Of a stretch of DNA of 64,000 nt, positions 1-9,459 are shown one piece after another (the first letter of the stretch is position 1; the number at the start of each line of letters is the position of its first letter). Origin of the DNA: an uncultured Prevotellaceae bacterium (lineage in GTDB: Bacteria > Bacteroidota > Bacteroidia > Bacteroidales > Bacteroidaceae); contig ONDS01000005.1 of NCBI GenBank assembly GCA_900316685.1, forward strand, positions 62,001 through 126,000, in the 5' to 3' direction. A model generated the notes under the pieces. The model did no database searches. It was given only the letters and a program-made list of their open reading frames with translations, and was not told the origin of the DNA. A program made the position numbers and the translations under genes.

Positions 1-3000
1 ACTGCTTCGTACGCTATCCTTTCCCCGAGGGCATCAAGCCGAGGGTGGAATACCTGATGGAGGATTCCGAGGGCGATGTGCTTATCACCACGGCTGGCTA
101 TGGCATGTTCGCCGTCAGACAGGGCAAGGACGTGATAACCCATGAGACACAGTTCTCGCGGCGTAAGAGCAACGACTTCATGGGCATTCTCTTCGAGGAT
201 GAGCGGCATAACCTCTGGCGAGGGTATCAAACGGATACCATCACACGCATCAAGGTCAACGCCCTGCAACCCACGGCACAGAAAGATTTCGCGTCGCCTT
301 ACGGTCCGGTCATTGCCTTCCTCAAACCCGACTCACGGGGTTTTCTCGCTGTCTGCATGTATGGCATCCTGCGCTACGACTATGCCACAGGCCAACTGTC
401 CGAATCGGAGTTCGACCTGTCGGCTCTCGGAGGCGAGGTGTCCATACGAAGCGCGCTCGTCGACCATGTGGGCAATATCTATTTAGGTTCGTCGGGGCGC
501 GGTCTGTTCATCATCCCCATGGGCGAGAAAACACTTCGTCAATTGGAAAGTGGGAATGGGAAAAACGATATCACGTCCACCAATGTCAACCACATATTCG
601 AAGACAAAGACCAGAATATCTGGGTGAGTTGCTATAAAAAGGGACTGTTCGAGATGAACAAAGGCAAGGATGCCTTCGCCACCTGGAAATTCTCCGACCA
701 GCATTTCGTCTTGGGCAGTGGCGTGTCGAGTGTGGCGCTCGGCGATGACGGTGGCCTGTGGTGTACGGTGCAGAAAAGTGGCATCTACCATTTCGACCGC
801 TACGGCAAGATCACCCCCGCACCTCATTCGCCGGCGGGTGCCAACTGTATCTACCGCGACCGGAAGGGCAATTACTGGGTGGGCAGCGAGAAAGTGCTCT
901 ATAGCTATCATCCCTCTACGGGTGCCAGCGTGCCCAAACTCAATGTCGACGGATGGGGCATCAACTGTATGGCCGACGATGGCGAAGGGGTGCTCTATAT
1001 CTGCAACTACGGCAAGGGCTTGTGTATTTACAATACCGCCACGGGCGAGACGAAGCAGCTGTCGATGTACCAGACGGACAGCAAAAAGGGTGCTCTATGC
1101 AACGACTGGGTCAAGGCGTTGCTGCTCGACAGTCACGGCTTGCTCTGGATAGCCACGGTCAATGGCCTGTGCGTGATGAATCCCGCCGATGGCAACTTCA
1201 AGGTCTTTGGGTGGGAGGTGCAACTGTCTGGCGTGCAGTGCTTTGCGCTCTGCGAATACGAAGGCGTCATCCTCATAGGCACCGACAAAGGACTCTATCA
1301 ATACGACCGCAAGCAGAACAAGGTGATAGAGGTGGATGGGTCGGAAGAGATAGAGAACAAGCCGGTGTATTCCATCATCGCTTCACGTAACGGCGACCTA
1401 TGGATGAGTTCCGCCAATGGCATCTGGCAGTACGAACGCAAGGGGAAACGTTATATCCTGCATGCTTCGGGCAGTGGGTTGGACACGCGTGAGTTCACCC
1501 TCGGCGCTTTTGCGCGGGCCACCGACGACAGGATATTCTTCGGCAGCAATGAGGGCATAGCCGCCTTCTACCCCGACGAGGTGGCCGCCAGCAGTGGCGA
1601 CCTGCATGGCGAAATCTTTCTTACCAACTTCACCATCGATGGCAAGTCGGTGGGATGTCTGACCGACGAGTTCGTCATTCCCTACGACCAGAATTCCTTC
1701 GCCATGGAGTTTTCCATGCTCACCTTCCGCAATGCCGACAACATCAGCTTCGAATACCGGGTGAACGGCGGAGCATGGCGCCCCATGGACAATGGGGCGA
1801 ACGGGGTGACGTTCAACAGGATGAAGCCCGGCAAGTACGTCATCGAGGTGAGGGCTGCGAGCAATGGCGGACATTCCGAGAAGACCTGCAAGGTGACCGT
1901 AAGGGTCAGGGCGCCGTGGTATGCCTCCACCTGGGCGTATGTCTTCTATGCCTTGGCCATCCTCGCTTTGGTGGGCCTGTTCCTCTTCTACAGGGAACGC
2001 AAGCGGGAGGCCGACCTCGACGAGCAGAAGATGCGCTTCCTCATCAATGCCACTCACGACATACGCTCTCCCCTGACACTCATCATGGGACCGCTCAACA
2101 AACTCAAGAGCCGCATCACCGACAGCGAGAGCCGCAAGGATATAGAGACCATCGACCGCAATGCCAACCGCCTGTTGCTGCTGGTCAACCAGATACTCGA
2201 CGAACGCAAGATAGACAAGAACCAGATGCACCTGCATTGTACGCAGACCGACCTCGTGCCGTTCATCCAAGGCATCTGTTCGCTCTATCAGTTCAACGCC
2301 GGACAGCGTAACATCAAGTTCACCTTCGAACATGAGGAACCGAAGATGATGGCTTGGATCGATCGCATACAGTTCGACAAGGTGGTGAGCAACCTGCTCT
2401 CCAATGCCTTTAAATATACCTTCGATAGGGGAGAGGTGAAAATCCAGCTCTCACGCAACGGCGACCAACTGGTCATGAAAGTGATAGACAGCGGCATAGG
2501 ATTCAAGGAGGAGAAGACCGACAAACTGTTCGAGCGCTTCTACCAAGGCAACAACGCCAGCGACCTGCATATCGAGGGTACGGGCATCGGATTGAACCTC
2601 AGCCGTGCCATCGTGCAGATGCATGGTGGACAAATCAAGGCCTACAACCGCACCGACGGCACCAAGGGGGCATGTTTCGAGGTGACCATCCCTACGGGCA
2701 AGGCTCATCTCAAACCGGAGGAGATCGTCGACGACGTGACCGTGAAGGGTGGCCATGGCAAGACCCAGGCCTCGCGCAACTTCCGCTTGCTGGTGGTCGA
2801 CGACGATATCGAGGTGGCTCATTATATCAAGAACGAGTTGGCCGACTGGTACAAGATCGACATAGCTCCCAATGGGCGTGAGGCACTCAAGATGCTGCTC
2901 ACCTCCAACGACTACGACCTGGTCATCAGCGATGTGATGATGCCCGAGATGGATGGTCTCACCTTCCTGCGCCAACTCAAGAGCAATACCAACATCAGCG

Positions 3001-3560
3001 ATATCCCCGTCATCCTGCTCACCTCGAAGGCGGAGGTCAGCGACAGGCTCGAGGGTTTGAAGAAAGGTGCCGACGCTTATCTCGCCAAGCCCTTCAACAT
3101 GGAGGAACTGCATATCCTCGTCGACAACCTCGTGGACAATGTGCGCCGCCTGCGGGGCAAGTTCACGGGAGCGCAGAAACAAGAGGACAAGGTGGAGAAC
3201 GTGGTGGTCAAGGGCAACAACGATATGCTCATGGAGCGGATCATGAAGACCATCAACGAAAACCTCTCCGACCCCGATTTCAATGTCGACAAACTCACCG
3301 AGGAGGTGGGGCTCTCGCGCACACAGCTTCATCGCAAGATGAAGGAGATCACGGGCATCTCCACCGGCGAGTTCATCCGCAACCTGCGACTCGAACAGGC
3401 GGTAAGGCTCATCCGCGAGGGCAAGATCAACATCGCACAGGTGGCCTATTCCGTGGGCTTCAACAACCAGACGTATTTCTCCACCGTCTTCAAACGCTAC
3501 TACGGGATGGCACCCTCCGAATTTGCCGAAAAGGCACACGAAGAACAGAACCAGGGGTAA
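1..3560 (+). CDS. Hybrid two-component system regulator (HTCS 1), 5' end outside window
   Basis: The reading frame is open from base 3, so the gene starts before the window; the first internal start candidate (GTG at 45) is not the true start. Order seen: periplasmic two-component propeller repeats, a Y_Y_Y-type sensor domain, one membrane segment (about 1920-1990), histidine kinase with NATHDIRSP (His codon 2055), ATPase with SNAFKYT, DSGIGF and GTGIGL, a receiver with SDVMMPEMDG (Asp codon 2931), and an AraC-type DNA-binding domain (about 3255-3530). This is the one-protein sensor-regulator typical of Bacteroidetes, which senses an oligosaccharide in the periplasm and activates its polysaccharide locus. 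The SusC/SusD pair directly downstream on the same strand is the likely target. A hairpin terminator overlaps the stop codon, so susCD is transcribed from its own promoter. Confidence 0.95.
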   Translation, partial: CFVRYPFPEGIKPRVEYLMEDSEGDVLITTAGYGMFAVRQGKDVITHETQFSRRKSNDFMGILFEDERHNLWRGYQTDTITRIKVNALQPTAQKDFASPYGPVIAFLKPDSRGFLAVCMYGILRYDYATGQLSESEFDLSALGGEVSIRSALVDHVGNIYLGSSGRGLFIIPMGEKTLRQLESGNGKNDITSTNVNHIFEDKDQNIWVSCYKKGLFEMNKGKDAFATWKFSDQHFVLGSGVSSVALGDDGGLWCTVQKSGIYHFDRYGKITPAPHSPAGANCIYRDRKGNYWVGSEKVLYSYHPSTGASVPKLNVDGWGINCMADDGEGVLYICNYGKGLCIYNTATGETKQLSMYQTDSKKGALCNDWVKALLLDSHGLLWIATVNGLCVMNPADGNFKVFGWEVQLSGVQCFALCEYEGVILIGTDKGLYQYDRKQNKVIEVDGSEEIENKPVYSIIASRNGDLWMSSANGIWQYERKGKRYILHASGSGLDTREFTLGAFARATDDRIFFGSNEGIAAFYPDEVAASSGDLHGEIFLTNFTIDGKSVGCLTDEFVIPYDQNSFAMEFSMLTFRNADNISFEYRVNGGAWRPMDNGANGVTFNRMKPGKYVIEVRAASNGGHSEKTCKVTVRVRAPWYASTWAYVFYALAILALVGLFLFYRERKREADLDEQKMRFLINATHDIRSPLTLIMGPLNKLKSRITDSESRKDIETIDRNANRLLLLVNQILDERKIDKNQMHLHCTQTDLVPFIQGICSLYQFNAGQRNIKFTFEHEEPKMMAWIDRIQFDKVVSNLLSNAFKYTFDRGEVKIQLSRNGDQLVMKVIDSGIGFKEEKTDKLFERFYQGNNASDLHIEGTGIGLNLSRAIVQMHGGQIKAYNRTDGTKGACFEVTIPTGKAHLKPEEIVDDVTVKGGHGKTQASRNFRLLVVDDDIEVAHYIKNELADWYKIDIAPNGREALKMLLTSNDYDLVISDVMMPEMDGLTFLRQLKSNTNISDIPVILLTSKAEVSDRLEGLKKGADAYLAKPFNMEELHILVDNLVDNVRRLRGKFTGAQKQEDKVENVVVKGNNDMLMERIMKTINENLSDPDFNVDKLTEEVGLSRTQLHRKMKEITGISTGEFIRNLRLEQAVRLIREGKINIAQVAYSVGFNNQTYFSTVFKRYYGMAPSEFAEKAHEEQNQG

Positions 3561-3585
3561 TCAGGAAACTGATTGCCCCTTTTTC
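3555..3585 (+). terminator. Intrinsic terminator overlapping the HTCS 1 stop codon
   Basis: Arms 3555-3565 and 3570-3580 pair over 11 positions with one T-G wobble and a GAAA tetraloop, followed by TTTTT. The stop codon TAA lies inside the first arm. Confidence 0.8.
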
Positions 3586-3603
3586 CTGATTGCCCCGATT
3601 ACT

Positions 3604-3653
3604 CTGACAACTCTGATAAGTCTGACAAGTCTGACAAGTCTGATTATTCTGAA
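3604..3653. repeat. Nonamer tandem array (TCTGAYAAG)
   Basis: About five imperfect 9-bp units follow the terminator of HTCS 1, with variants CTCTGACAA, TCTGATAAG, TCTGACAAG and TCTGATTAT. Noncoding. The rest of 3561-3903 is AT-rich leader and promoter. Confidence 0.7.
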
Positions 3654-3701
3654 CCCCTTAAAAACTCTCAATTTTTTTTAAAATAAACGTTTTTTCAGTT
3701 C

Positions 3702-3767
3702 TGAAACAATTTTTAAAACCCTTGGAACATTTGTTTCGCCCTTGTAAAAAAGGAATATTTATCTTTG
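3702..3767 (+). promoter_or_regulatory. Putative HTCS 1 operator and promoter of susC
   Basis: Half-sites TGAAACAA (3702-3709) and TGGAACAT (3723-3730) start 21 bp apart. The -7 box TATCTTTG (3760-3767) starts 37 bp after the second. The same geometry recurs at six other promoters in this window. Assignment to HTCS 1 is inferred from adjacency. Confidence 0.6.
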
Positions 3768-3903
3768 TGCCTGAGTTTTGTCTTGGAATGATGTTGATGA
3801 AACATTTTTTCGGATTTTGAAACCAAAATACGAAGCTGAAAAGCGACAATTATTGATCACATAACCTAATAATATATATTTATCAACTTAAACAACGAAT
3901 GCT

Positions 3904-6900
3904 ATGCATGTGAACTTTGGAAAATCTGTTTGCGTGGGACTGTGCTCGATGCTCGGGCTATTCTTCGTCCCGCAGTCTGCAACAGCCTTCGCCGACGCAC
4001 AGTCGATGGATGCCGTGCAGCAGAGCAAGAAAGTGACGGGCTACGTGGGCGACTCGCAAGGACCGCTCATCGGCGCTACCGTACAGGAGAAAGGCACATC
4101 CAACGGTGCTCTCACCGACCTGGATGGACGCTTCGAACTCAATGTCAACCAGGGTGCCACCCTCGTCGTTTCCTATGTGGGCTATGTCTCACAGGAAGTG
4201 ACGGTAGGTGCCAGCTCCACGCTCAACATCATCCTTGAAGAAGAAGGCCATAACCTCAACGAGGTGGTGGTCATCGGTTACGGAACGCAGCGGCGCGAAG
4301 CCGTTACAGGTTCCGTGGCGAACATCGGCGGTGAGAAACTCAACCAGGTGGCTGCCTCCAACGCCGCACAGGCCCTGCAAGGTCGTGTGGCCGGTGTGCT
4401 CATGACGCAGACCTCCACGCAGCCGGGTGCAGAGATGCAGATACGCATCCGCGGCCAGCGCTCACTCTCCGCTTCCAACGACCCGCTTATCGTGCTCGAC
4501 GGTATACCCTTCATGGGCAACCTCTCGGATATCAACCCCGCCGACATCAAGTCGATGGATATCCTCAAGGATGCCTCCGCCACCGCCATCTACGGCTCTC
4601 GTGGCGCCAACGGTGTGATCATCATCACCACCAACAAGGGCTATCAGGGCGCACCCGCCAAGGTGTCGTACAATGGTTACATCAGTTTCAAGACGGTGTT
4701 CAATAAATACCCGATGATGGATGGACCTACCTATACGAAATTCCGCCAGTATGCCGGTAAATATCAGAACTCTCTGGCTGAGAGCGACGACGTGAATACC
4801 GACTGGCAGGACCTCTACTACCAGACAGGCATCAGCCAAAGCCATGATGTGAGTGTCACCGGCGGTACCAACGGCGGCAGTTACTCTTTCGGCGCAGGCT
4901 ACTACCACGACGGCTCGGTGGTGCCCACACAGGGCTACGACCGTATCAGCGTGCGTGGTAACTTCGATCAGTTCGTTGGCAAGTACTTCCACTTCGGACT
5001 CTCCACCAACAACAGTTACCGTTCCACCAAGGGCGTGAACAATATGTATGGCGTGTTGTCGATGACACCGTTGGTGGATCCTTACGATGAGAATGGCAAC
5101 CTCAAACGTTATGTCTCGCTGCCCGCCGACGACCAGGTGGTCATCACCAAGGACCAGGTGGAAGGTTGGGAAGACCTCTGGGTGAACGAGAACAAGGGTA
5201 TCGGTTCGTACAACACCCTCTTTGGCGAGGTGAAATGCCCGTGGGTGGAAGGCCTCTCCTACCGCATCAATATCGGTCTGAACTACCGCACCAATAAATA
5301 TGGTGGCTTCACAGGTACTGGCATCAACAACAAAGATCCCAAGAACGTCAACGTTGGTAGCATGAACGAGAGCAGCACACGCAACTGGGCGGTGGAAAAC
5401 CTCATCACCTTTGACCGTACTTTCGCCGAGAAACACAGCCTCAACATTGTGGGCATGTATTCGGCTGAGCAGACAGCCTACGAGCAGACGGGTGCCAGTG
5501 CGCAGGGCATCTTCAACGACAACTTCCTCTATTATGCGCTCGACCAGGCTTCGGGCGAGGTCAATCTCAACAACTACAACTACTGGCGTAGCGGACTGAT
5601 GTCGTGGATGGGACGTGTGATGTATTCCTACGACAACAAGTACATGATTTCGGCTGCCATCCGTTCCGACGCCTCATCGCGACTGGCTGAAGGACATAAG
5701 TGGCACACCTATCCCGCAGTGAGCGTGGGATGGAACATCAACCGCGAATCGTTCATGGAGAACATCGACTGGGTCAACAGCCTTAAACTGCGTATCGGCT
5801 ACGGTGAGACATCCAACCAGAGTATCAGCCCCTATTCCACTTTGGGACGACTCTCCACACGCAACTATAACTTCGGCTCCAACTACAAACCAGGCTTCTT
5901 CGTGACCTCTGTGGCCAATCCCGAACTCGGATGGGAGTACAGCAAGACTTGGAACTTCGGTCTCGACTTCTCCCTCTTCAATGGCAGACTCTACGGTAGT
6001 TTTGAATACTATATCCAGAAGACACAGGAAATCCTGCTCGATGTATCCATGCCTTCCACCTCCGGACTGGGAAGTTTCACCGGCAACATCGGCAAGACGG
6101 AGAACAAGGGTTTCGAGTTCTCGCTCAATGGCATCATCATCGACAACAAGAACGGATGGAACTGGGATGCCGGCATCAACATCTATGCCAACCACAACAA
6201 GTTGACAGCCCTGGCTTCCGGACAGGACGAGGATGTGGCCAACCGCTGGTTCGTCGGCCATCCCATCGATGTCATCTACGACTATAATAAAATCGGTCTC
6301 TGGCAGGAGGGTGACCCCTACCGCGATATCCTCGAGCCGGGTGGCAACGCGGGTATGATCAAGGTGGAATACACGGGCGACTACAATGCCGACGGAACAC
6401 CCACACGCGCCATCGGACCGGATGATATGCAGGTGATCGATATGGAACCCGACCTCCTCGGTGGTTTCAATACGACGGTCAGTTACAAGAACTTCGACCT
6501 CACCATGATCGGTGCCTTCCAGATCGGTGGCAAACTTATCTCCGCCATTCACTCTTCCAATGGCTACCTCAACATGCTCACTGGACGACGCGGACAACTC
6601 GACGTGGACTACTGGACGGAAGAGAACACGGGTGCCAAATACCCGAAACCGGGTGGTATACAGTCGGGCGACAACCCCAAGTACGGCTCTACGCTCGGTT
6701 ACTTCAATGCTGGTTACCTGAAGGTGCGCGCCATCACACTGGGCTACAACTTCGAGAACCTGCGTGCCGTGAGAGACCTCGGCATCAGCCGCCTGCGCCT
6801 CTACGCCACCATACAGAACCCCTTCGTGCTCTTCTCGCCCTTCAACAATGAGAGCGGCCTCGATCCCGAGACCAACTCCTGGGCCAACGAGAACACGTCT

Positions 6901-7002
6901 GTGGGCGTCGAAGGCTACACGGGCAAACACCGTATGCCCATTGTCGGCTACAACACACCGGCTACGCGCAACTTCCTCTTTGGTGTCAATGTCACGTTCT
7001 AA
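3904..7002 (+). CDS. SusC-like TonB-dependent outer-membrane transporter
   Basis: A 1032-residue protein with the standard SusC layout. A signal peptide covers about residues 1-30, then a carboxypeptidase-regulatory-like domain (KVTGYVGDSQGPLIGATV, with DLDGRFELNV), then the motif NEVVVIGYGTQRREAVTGS that opens the TonB plug, and a long beta-barrel ending in an aromatic residue (GVNVTF). It imports oligosaccharides bound by the SusD partner, using TonB-ExbBD energy. It is followed after 67 bp by susD and preceded by HTCS 1, so it is the first gene of a susCD operon. The substrate cannot be read from sequence; coexistence with xylan and arabinan enzymes elsewhere in the window suggests a plant hemicellulose or pectin. 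Confidence 0.96.
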   Translation: MHVNFGKSVCVGLCSMLGLFFVPQSATAFADAQSMDAVQQSKKVTGYVGDSQGPLIGATVQEKGTSNGALTDLDGRFELNVNQGATLVVSYVGYVSQEVTVGASSTLNIILEEEGHNLNEVVVIGYGTQRREAVTGSVANIGGEKLNQVAASNAAQALQGRVAGVLMTQTSTQPGAEMQIRIRGQRSLSASNDPLIVLDGIPFMGNLSDINPADIKSMDILKDASATAIYGSRGANGVIIITTNKGYQGAPAKVSYNGYISFKTVFNKYPMMDGPTYTKFRQYAGKYQNSLAESDDVNTDWQDLYYQTGISQSHDVSVTGGTNGGSYSFGAGYYHDGSVVPTQGYDRISVRGNFDQFVGKYFHFGLSTNNSYRSTKGVNNMYGVLSMTPLVDPYDENGNLKRYVSLPADDQVVITKDQVEGWEDLWVNENKGIGSYNTLFGEVKCPWVEGLSYRINIGLNYRTNKYGGFTGTGINNKDPKNVNVGSMNESSTRNWAVENLITFDRTFAEKHSLNIVGMYSAEQTAYEQTGASAQGIFNDNFLYYALDQASGEVNLNNYNYWRSGLMSWMGRVMYSYDNKYMISAAIRSDASSRLAEGHKWHTYPAVSVGWNINRESFMENIDWVNSLKLRIGYGETSNQSISPYSTLGRLSTRNYNFGSNYKPGFFVTSVANPELGWEYSKTWNFGLDFSLFNGRLYGSFEYYIQKTQEILLDVSMPSTSGLGSFTGNIGKTENKGFEFSLNGIIIDNKNGWNWDAGINIYANHNKLTALASGQDEDVANRWFVGHPIDVIYDYNKIGLWQEGDPYRDILEPGGNAGMIKVEYTGDYNADGTPTRAIGPDDMQVIDMEPDLLGGFNTTVSYKNFDLTMIGAFQIGGKLISAIHSSNGYLNMLTGRRGQLDVDYWTEENTGAKYPKPGGIQSGDNPKYGSTLGYFNAGYLKVRAITLGYNFENLRAVRDLGISRLRLYATIQNPFVLFSPFNNESGLDPETNSWANENTSVGVEGYTGKHRMPIVGYNTPATRNFLFGVNVTF

Positions 7003-7069
7003 TGCAGAATTCCACAACATCATCAAGAATTCAGAAAACATCATTTAGAATCGAATAAAGAATAGCAAT

Positions 7070-9088
7070 ATGAAAACAAATATATTTTTCAAGTTCGGCG
7101 CTGCTTGCTTGATGGGAGCGATGATGGCTTCTTCCTGCTCTGATATCCTCGACGAGGAACCACGCAGTCTGCTCGACCCGACATTCTTCAATACCGAGAC
7201 AGGTATTGAGGGCGGTCTGACCTCGCTCTATGCGCACCTGCGCTATATCTACGGCAACGGCTATTGGCTCAACATCTGCGAGACGGGTACCGACGAATAT
7301 ACCTGGGCACAGTCGGCCGACGGCAACTTCAAGGATGCCGACCTTTCGGGGGTGGGACAACTCACTCCTACATCCAGCCGCTCGGATGTGCTCTGGGGTA
7401 ATGCTTTCGCAAATATCAACACTGCCAATGGCATCATTGAGAATGGTGAGGCTTCGGGAATCAACAACGCACTCCTCGCAGAGGCGTATTTCTTCCGCGC
7501 CTTCGACTACTTCCTCCTCGTGCAGACCTTCGGCGGCGTGCCGCTCGACCTGGGTGCAGGACCGCTGAAATACAATACCTCCAAGGTGCGTACATCCGTA
7601 CGCAACACCGTGCCTGAGGTCTACCAGGCCATCTTCGCCGACCTCAACAAGGCGGTCAGCAACCTGCCCGACAAGCCGCGTCTCACCGGTACAGCCACCA
7701 AGAACCTGGCGCGCCTTTACCTCGCCAAGGCTTACCTCACCTTCGGATGGTGGTTGGAGAACCCGAAGAACATCCCCACCTATCCCGAGTGCGCACGCCA
7801 GGACCTCGACGGTCATGATGCACAATGGTATTTCCAGCAGGCTTACGATGTGGCGAAGGCGGCCATCGACAACCCCGGACCGTATAAACTGCAAGAAACG
7901 TTCTACGATGCCAACTTGGCCATCAACGACCGCAATTCCGAGATCATGCTCTACGCCGACCACGACGAGAACGAGAAATACGGCAACGGCGGCGCTGGCT
8001 ATGGATGGGGTAACGGTGGGTCGCCCGAGAACTTCGCCTACTGGATGACGACTTGGAACTACACCGAGATGATCGCTTTCTATCCCGATGTTGACAAAAA
8101 TGGCAAACCCATAACAGCGTCATTGGCTCCTGTGCAGCGTGAGGCGGTGCAGGCCCTCGGACGTCCCTGGACACGTATGGCGCCTATCGCCGACAACTTC
8201 ATGGAAGGTGGTGTGTGGGAAGATGCCGTCAAGGAAATCGACTCGCGCTACGACGCTACCTTCACCCTGCGCTATCGCGCCAACTGGAACAAGTCGGGAA
8301 GCACCGTACCTTATGTCTTGGGTGCCAACGACATGCAGATCAAACCCGACGACGTCTTCTTCAGTTGGTTGCCGGAGAGTGAGGACAGCAAGGTTATCAA
8401 CATGGACGAGGAGGTTTGGAACGCTGATAAAGGTGAAAATGAGGTGAAAGGTGCCGATGGCAAGATGGGCTTCGGCGAGATACCTGGACGTCCCGACTTC
8501 GTAGTCGCTGTCAACCACATCAGCCGCAAGAAATACCCCATCAACTGGAAGATCGGTATCTACCGCACCGACAACAATGGTGGCTTGGGCTCGAAGGTCA
8601 ATGGTGGCAGTCCACGACCCTGGAACATCGCCAAATTCTCGGAGTTCTATCTCATCGCTGCCGAAGCTGCCGTGAAACTGGGCAACAATGCCGCCGCACG
8701 CGAGATGGTCAACGTGCTCCGCGCACGGGCAGGAAAGCAGACCTTCAGCCAGAACGACAACATGAAAGTGGATGTCGACAACAGCGCTGCCATGGTGGCG
8801 GCCACACCTGCCACTATCACCATCGACTATATCCTCGATGAGCGCTCCCGTGAGTTCTGGGGCGAGGGATACCGCTGGTACGACCTCGTGCGTACACAGA
8901 CCTGGGCGGAGAAAGCCGGTACCTATCGCATCGCCGGTACCGACTATGTCGACAAAGACCTCGCCACCTACACGCGTAACATTCCGGTGGGTTACTATCT
9001 CCGCCCAATACCGCAGGGACAACTCGACGGTATGGAGATGACAGATGCCGAGAAGGAGGCGTACCAGAATCCTGCTTACAGAAATTGA
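7070..9088 (+). CDS. SusD-like surface glycan-binding lipoprotein (RagB/SusD family)
   Basis: A 672-residue protein with a lipoprotein signal (lipobox ASSC, Cys23, followed by SDILDEEP, a typical start of mature SusD proteins). The N-terminal TPR-like part contains ANGIIENGEA and LLAEAYFFRAFDYFLLVQTFGGVPL. The C-terminal part contains FSEFYLIAAEAAVKLGNNAAAREMVNVLRARAG and DERSREFWGEGYRWYDLVR, all hallmarks of the family. It caps the SusC barrel at the cell surface and binds the glycan. The gene lies 67 bp after susC and is probably the last of the operon: a GC-rich hairpin and a long tandem repeat follow, and no enzyme gene is attached. Confidence 0.96.
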   Translation: MKTNIFFKFGAACLMGAMMASSCSDILDEEPRSLLDPTFFNTETGIEGGLTSLYAHLRYIYGNGYWLNICETGTDEYTWAQSADGNFKDADLSGVGQLTPTSSRSDVLWGNAFANINTANGIIENGEASGINNALLAEAYFFRAFDYFLLVQTFGGVPLDLGAGPLKYNTSKVRTSVRNTVPEVYQAIFADLNKAVSNLPDKPRLTGTATKNLARLYLAKAYLTFGWWLENPKNIPTYPECARQDLDGHDAQWYFQQAYDVAKAAIDNPGPYKLQETFYDANLAINDRNSEIMLYADHDENEKYGNGGAGYGWGNGGSPENFAYWMTTWNYTEMIAFYPDVDKNGKPITASLAPVQREAVQALGRPWTRMAPIADNFMEGGVWEDAVKEIDSRYDATFTLRYRANWNKSGSTVPYVLGANDMQIKPDDVFFSWLPESEDSKVINMDEEVWNADKGENEVKGADGKMGFGEIPGRPDFVVAVNHISRKKYPINWKIGIYRTDNNGGLGSKVNGGSPRPWNIAKFSEFYLIAAEAAVKLGNNAAAREMVNVLRARAGKQTFSQNDNMKVDVDNSAAMVAATPATITIDYILDERSREFWGEGYRWYDLVRTQTWAEKAGTYRIAGTDYVDKDLATYTRNIPVGYYLRPIPQGQLDGMEMTDAEKEAYQNPAYRN

Positions 9089-9142
9089 TTTCTAGATTTA
9101 GCATATAGGAATTAGTGTTTTTTAGGTTAATGATTTTAGGAA

Positions 9143-9169
9143 GAAGGGGCGACGTGAAGTCGCCCCTTC
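9143..9169 (+). terminator. GC-rich hairpin after susD
   Basis: Perfect 11-bp stem (9143-9153 with 9159-9169), loop GTGAA, no clear T-tract. About 15 bp upstream lies GTGTTTTTTAGGT, a sequence that also precedes the hairpin at 16704. Confidence 0.5.
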
Positions 9170-9203
9170 CTTATGGCCGCCCAGCGTTATAATTAATATA
9201 GCT

Positions 9204-9318
9204 TCTATAGTATCTATAGCCTCTATAGTCTCTATAGCCTCTATAGTCTCTATAGTATCTATAGTATCTATAGTCTCTATAGTCTCTATAGCTTCTATAG
9301 TCTCTATAGTCTCTATAG
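9204..9318. repeat. Thirteen-copy tandem array TCTATAGNN
   Basis: TCTATAG occurs 13 times at exactly 9-bp spacing. The two spacer bases vary (TA, CC, TC, CT). Each unit contains the palindrome CTATAG. It fills most of the 371-bp gap between susD and the porin gene. Confidence 0.9.
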
Positions 9319-9384
9319 TTTCTTTTAAGCTTATTGTCGTAGTTTTTAGGTTTTTATTTTCATTTTGAAAGAAAATTTGTGATT

Positions 9385-9418
9385 TTTGCGTGATTTTGAT
9401 ATTTTGTGCGTATCTTTG
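9385..9418 (+). promoter_or_regulatory. Promoter of porin gene
   Basis: TTTG at 9385-9388 and TATCTTTG at 9411-9418 fit the Bacteroidetes -33/-7 pattern. No HTCS-like half-sites are present at the positions seen at other promoters. Confidence 0.6.
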
Positions 9419-9459
9419 CGCCCTGAATGATGTGAATACTATCTTACACTCCTATCTAT

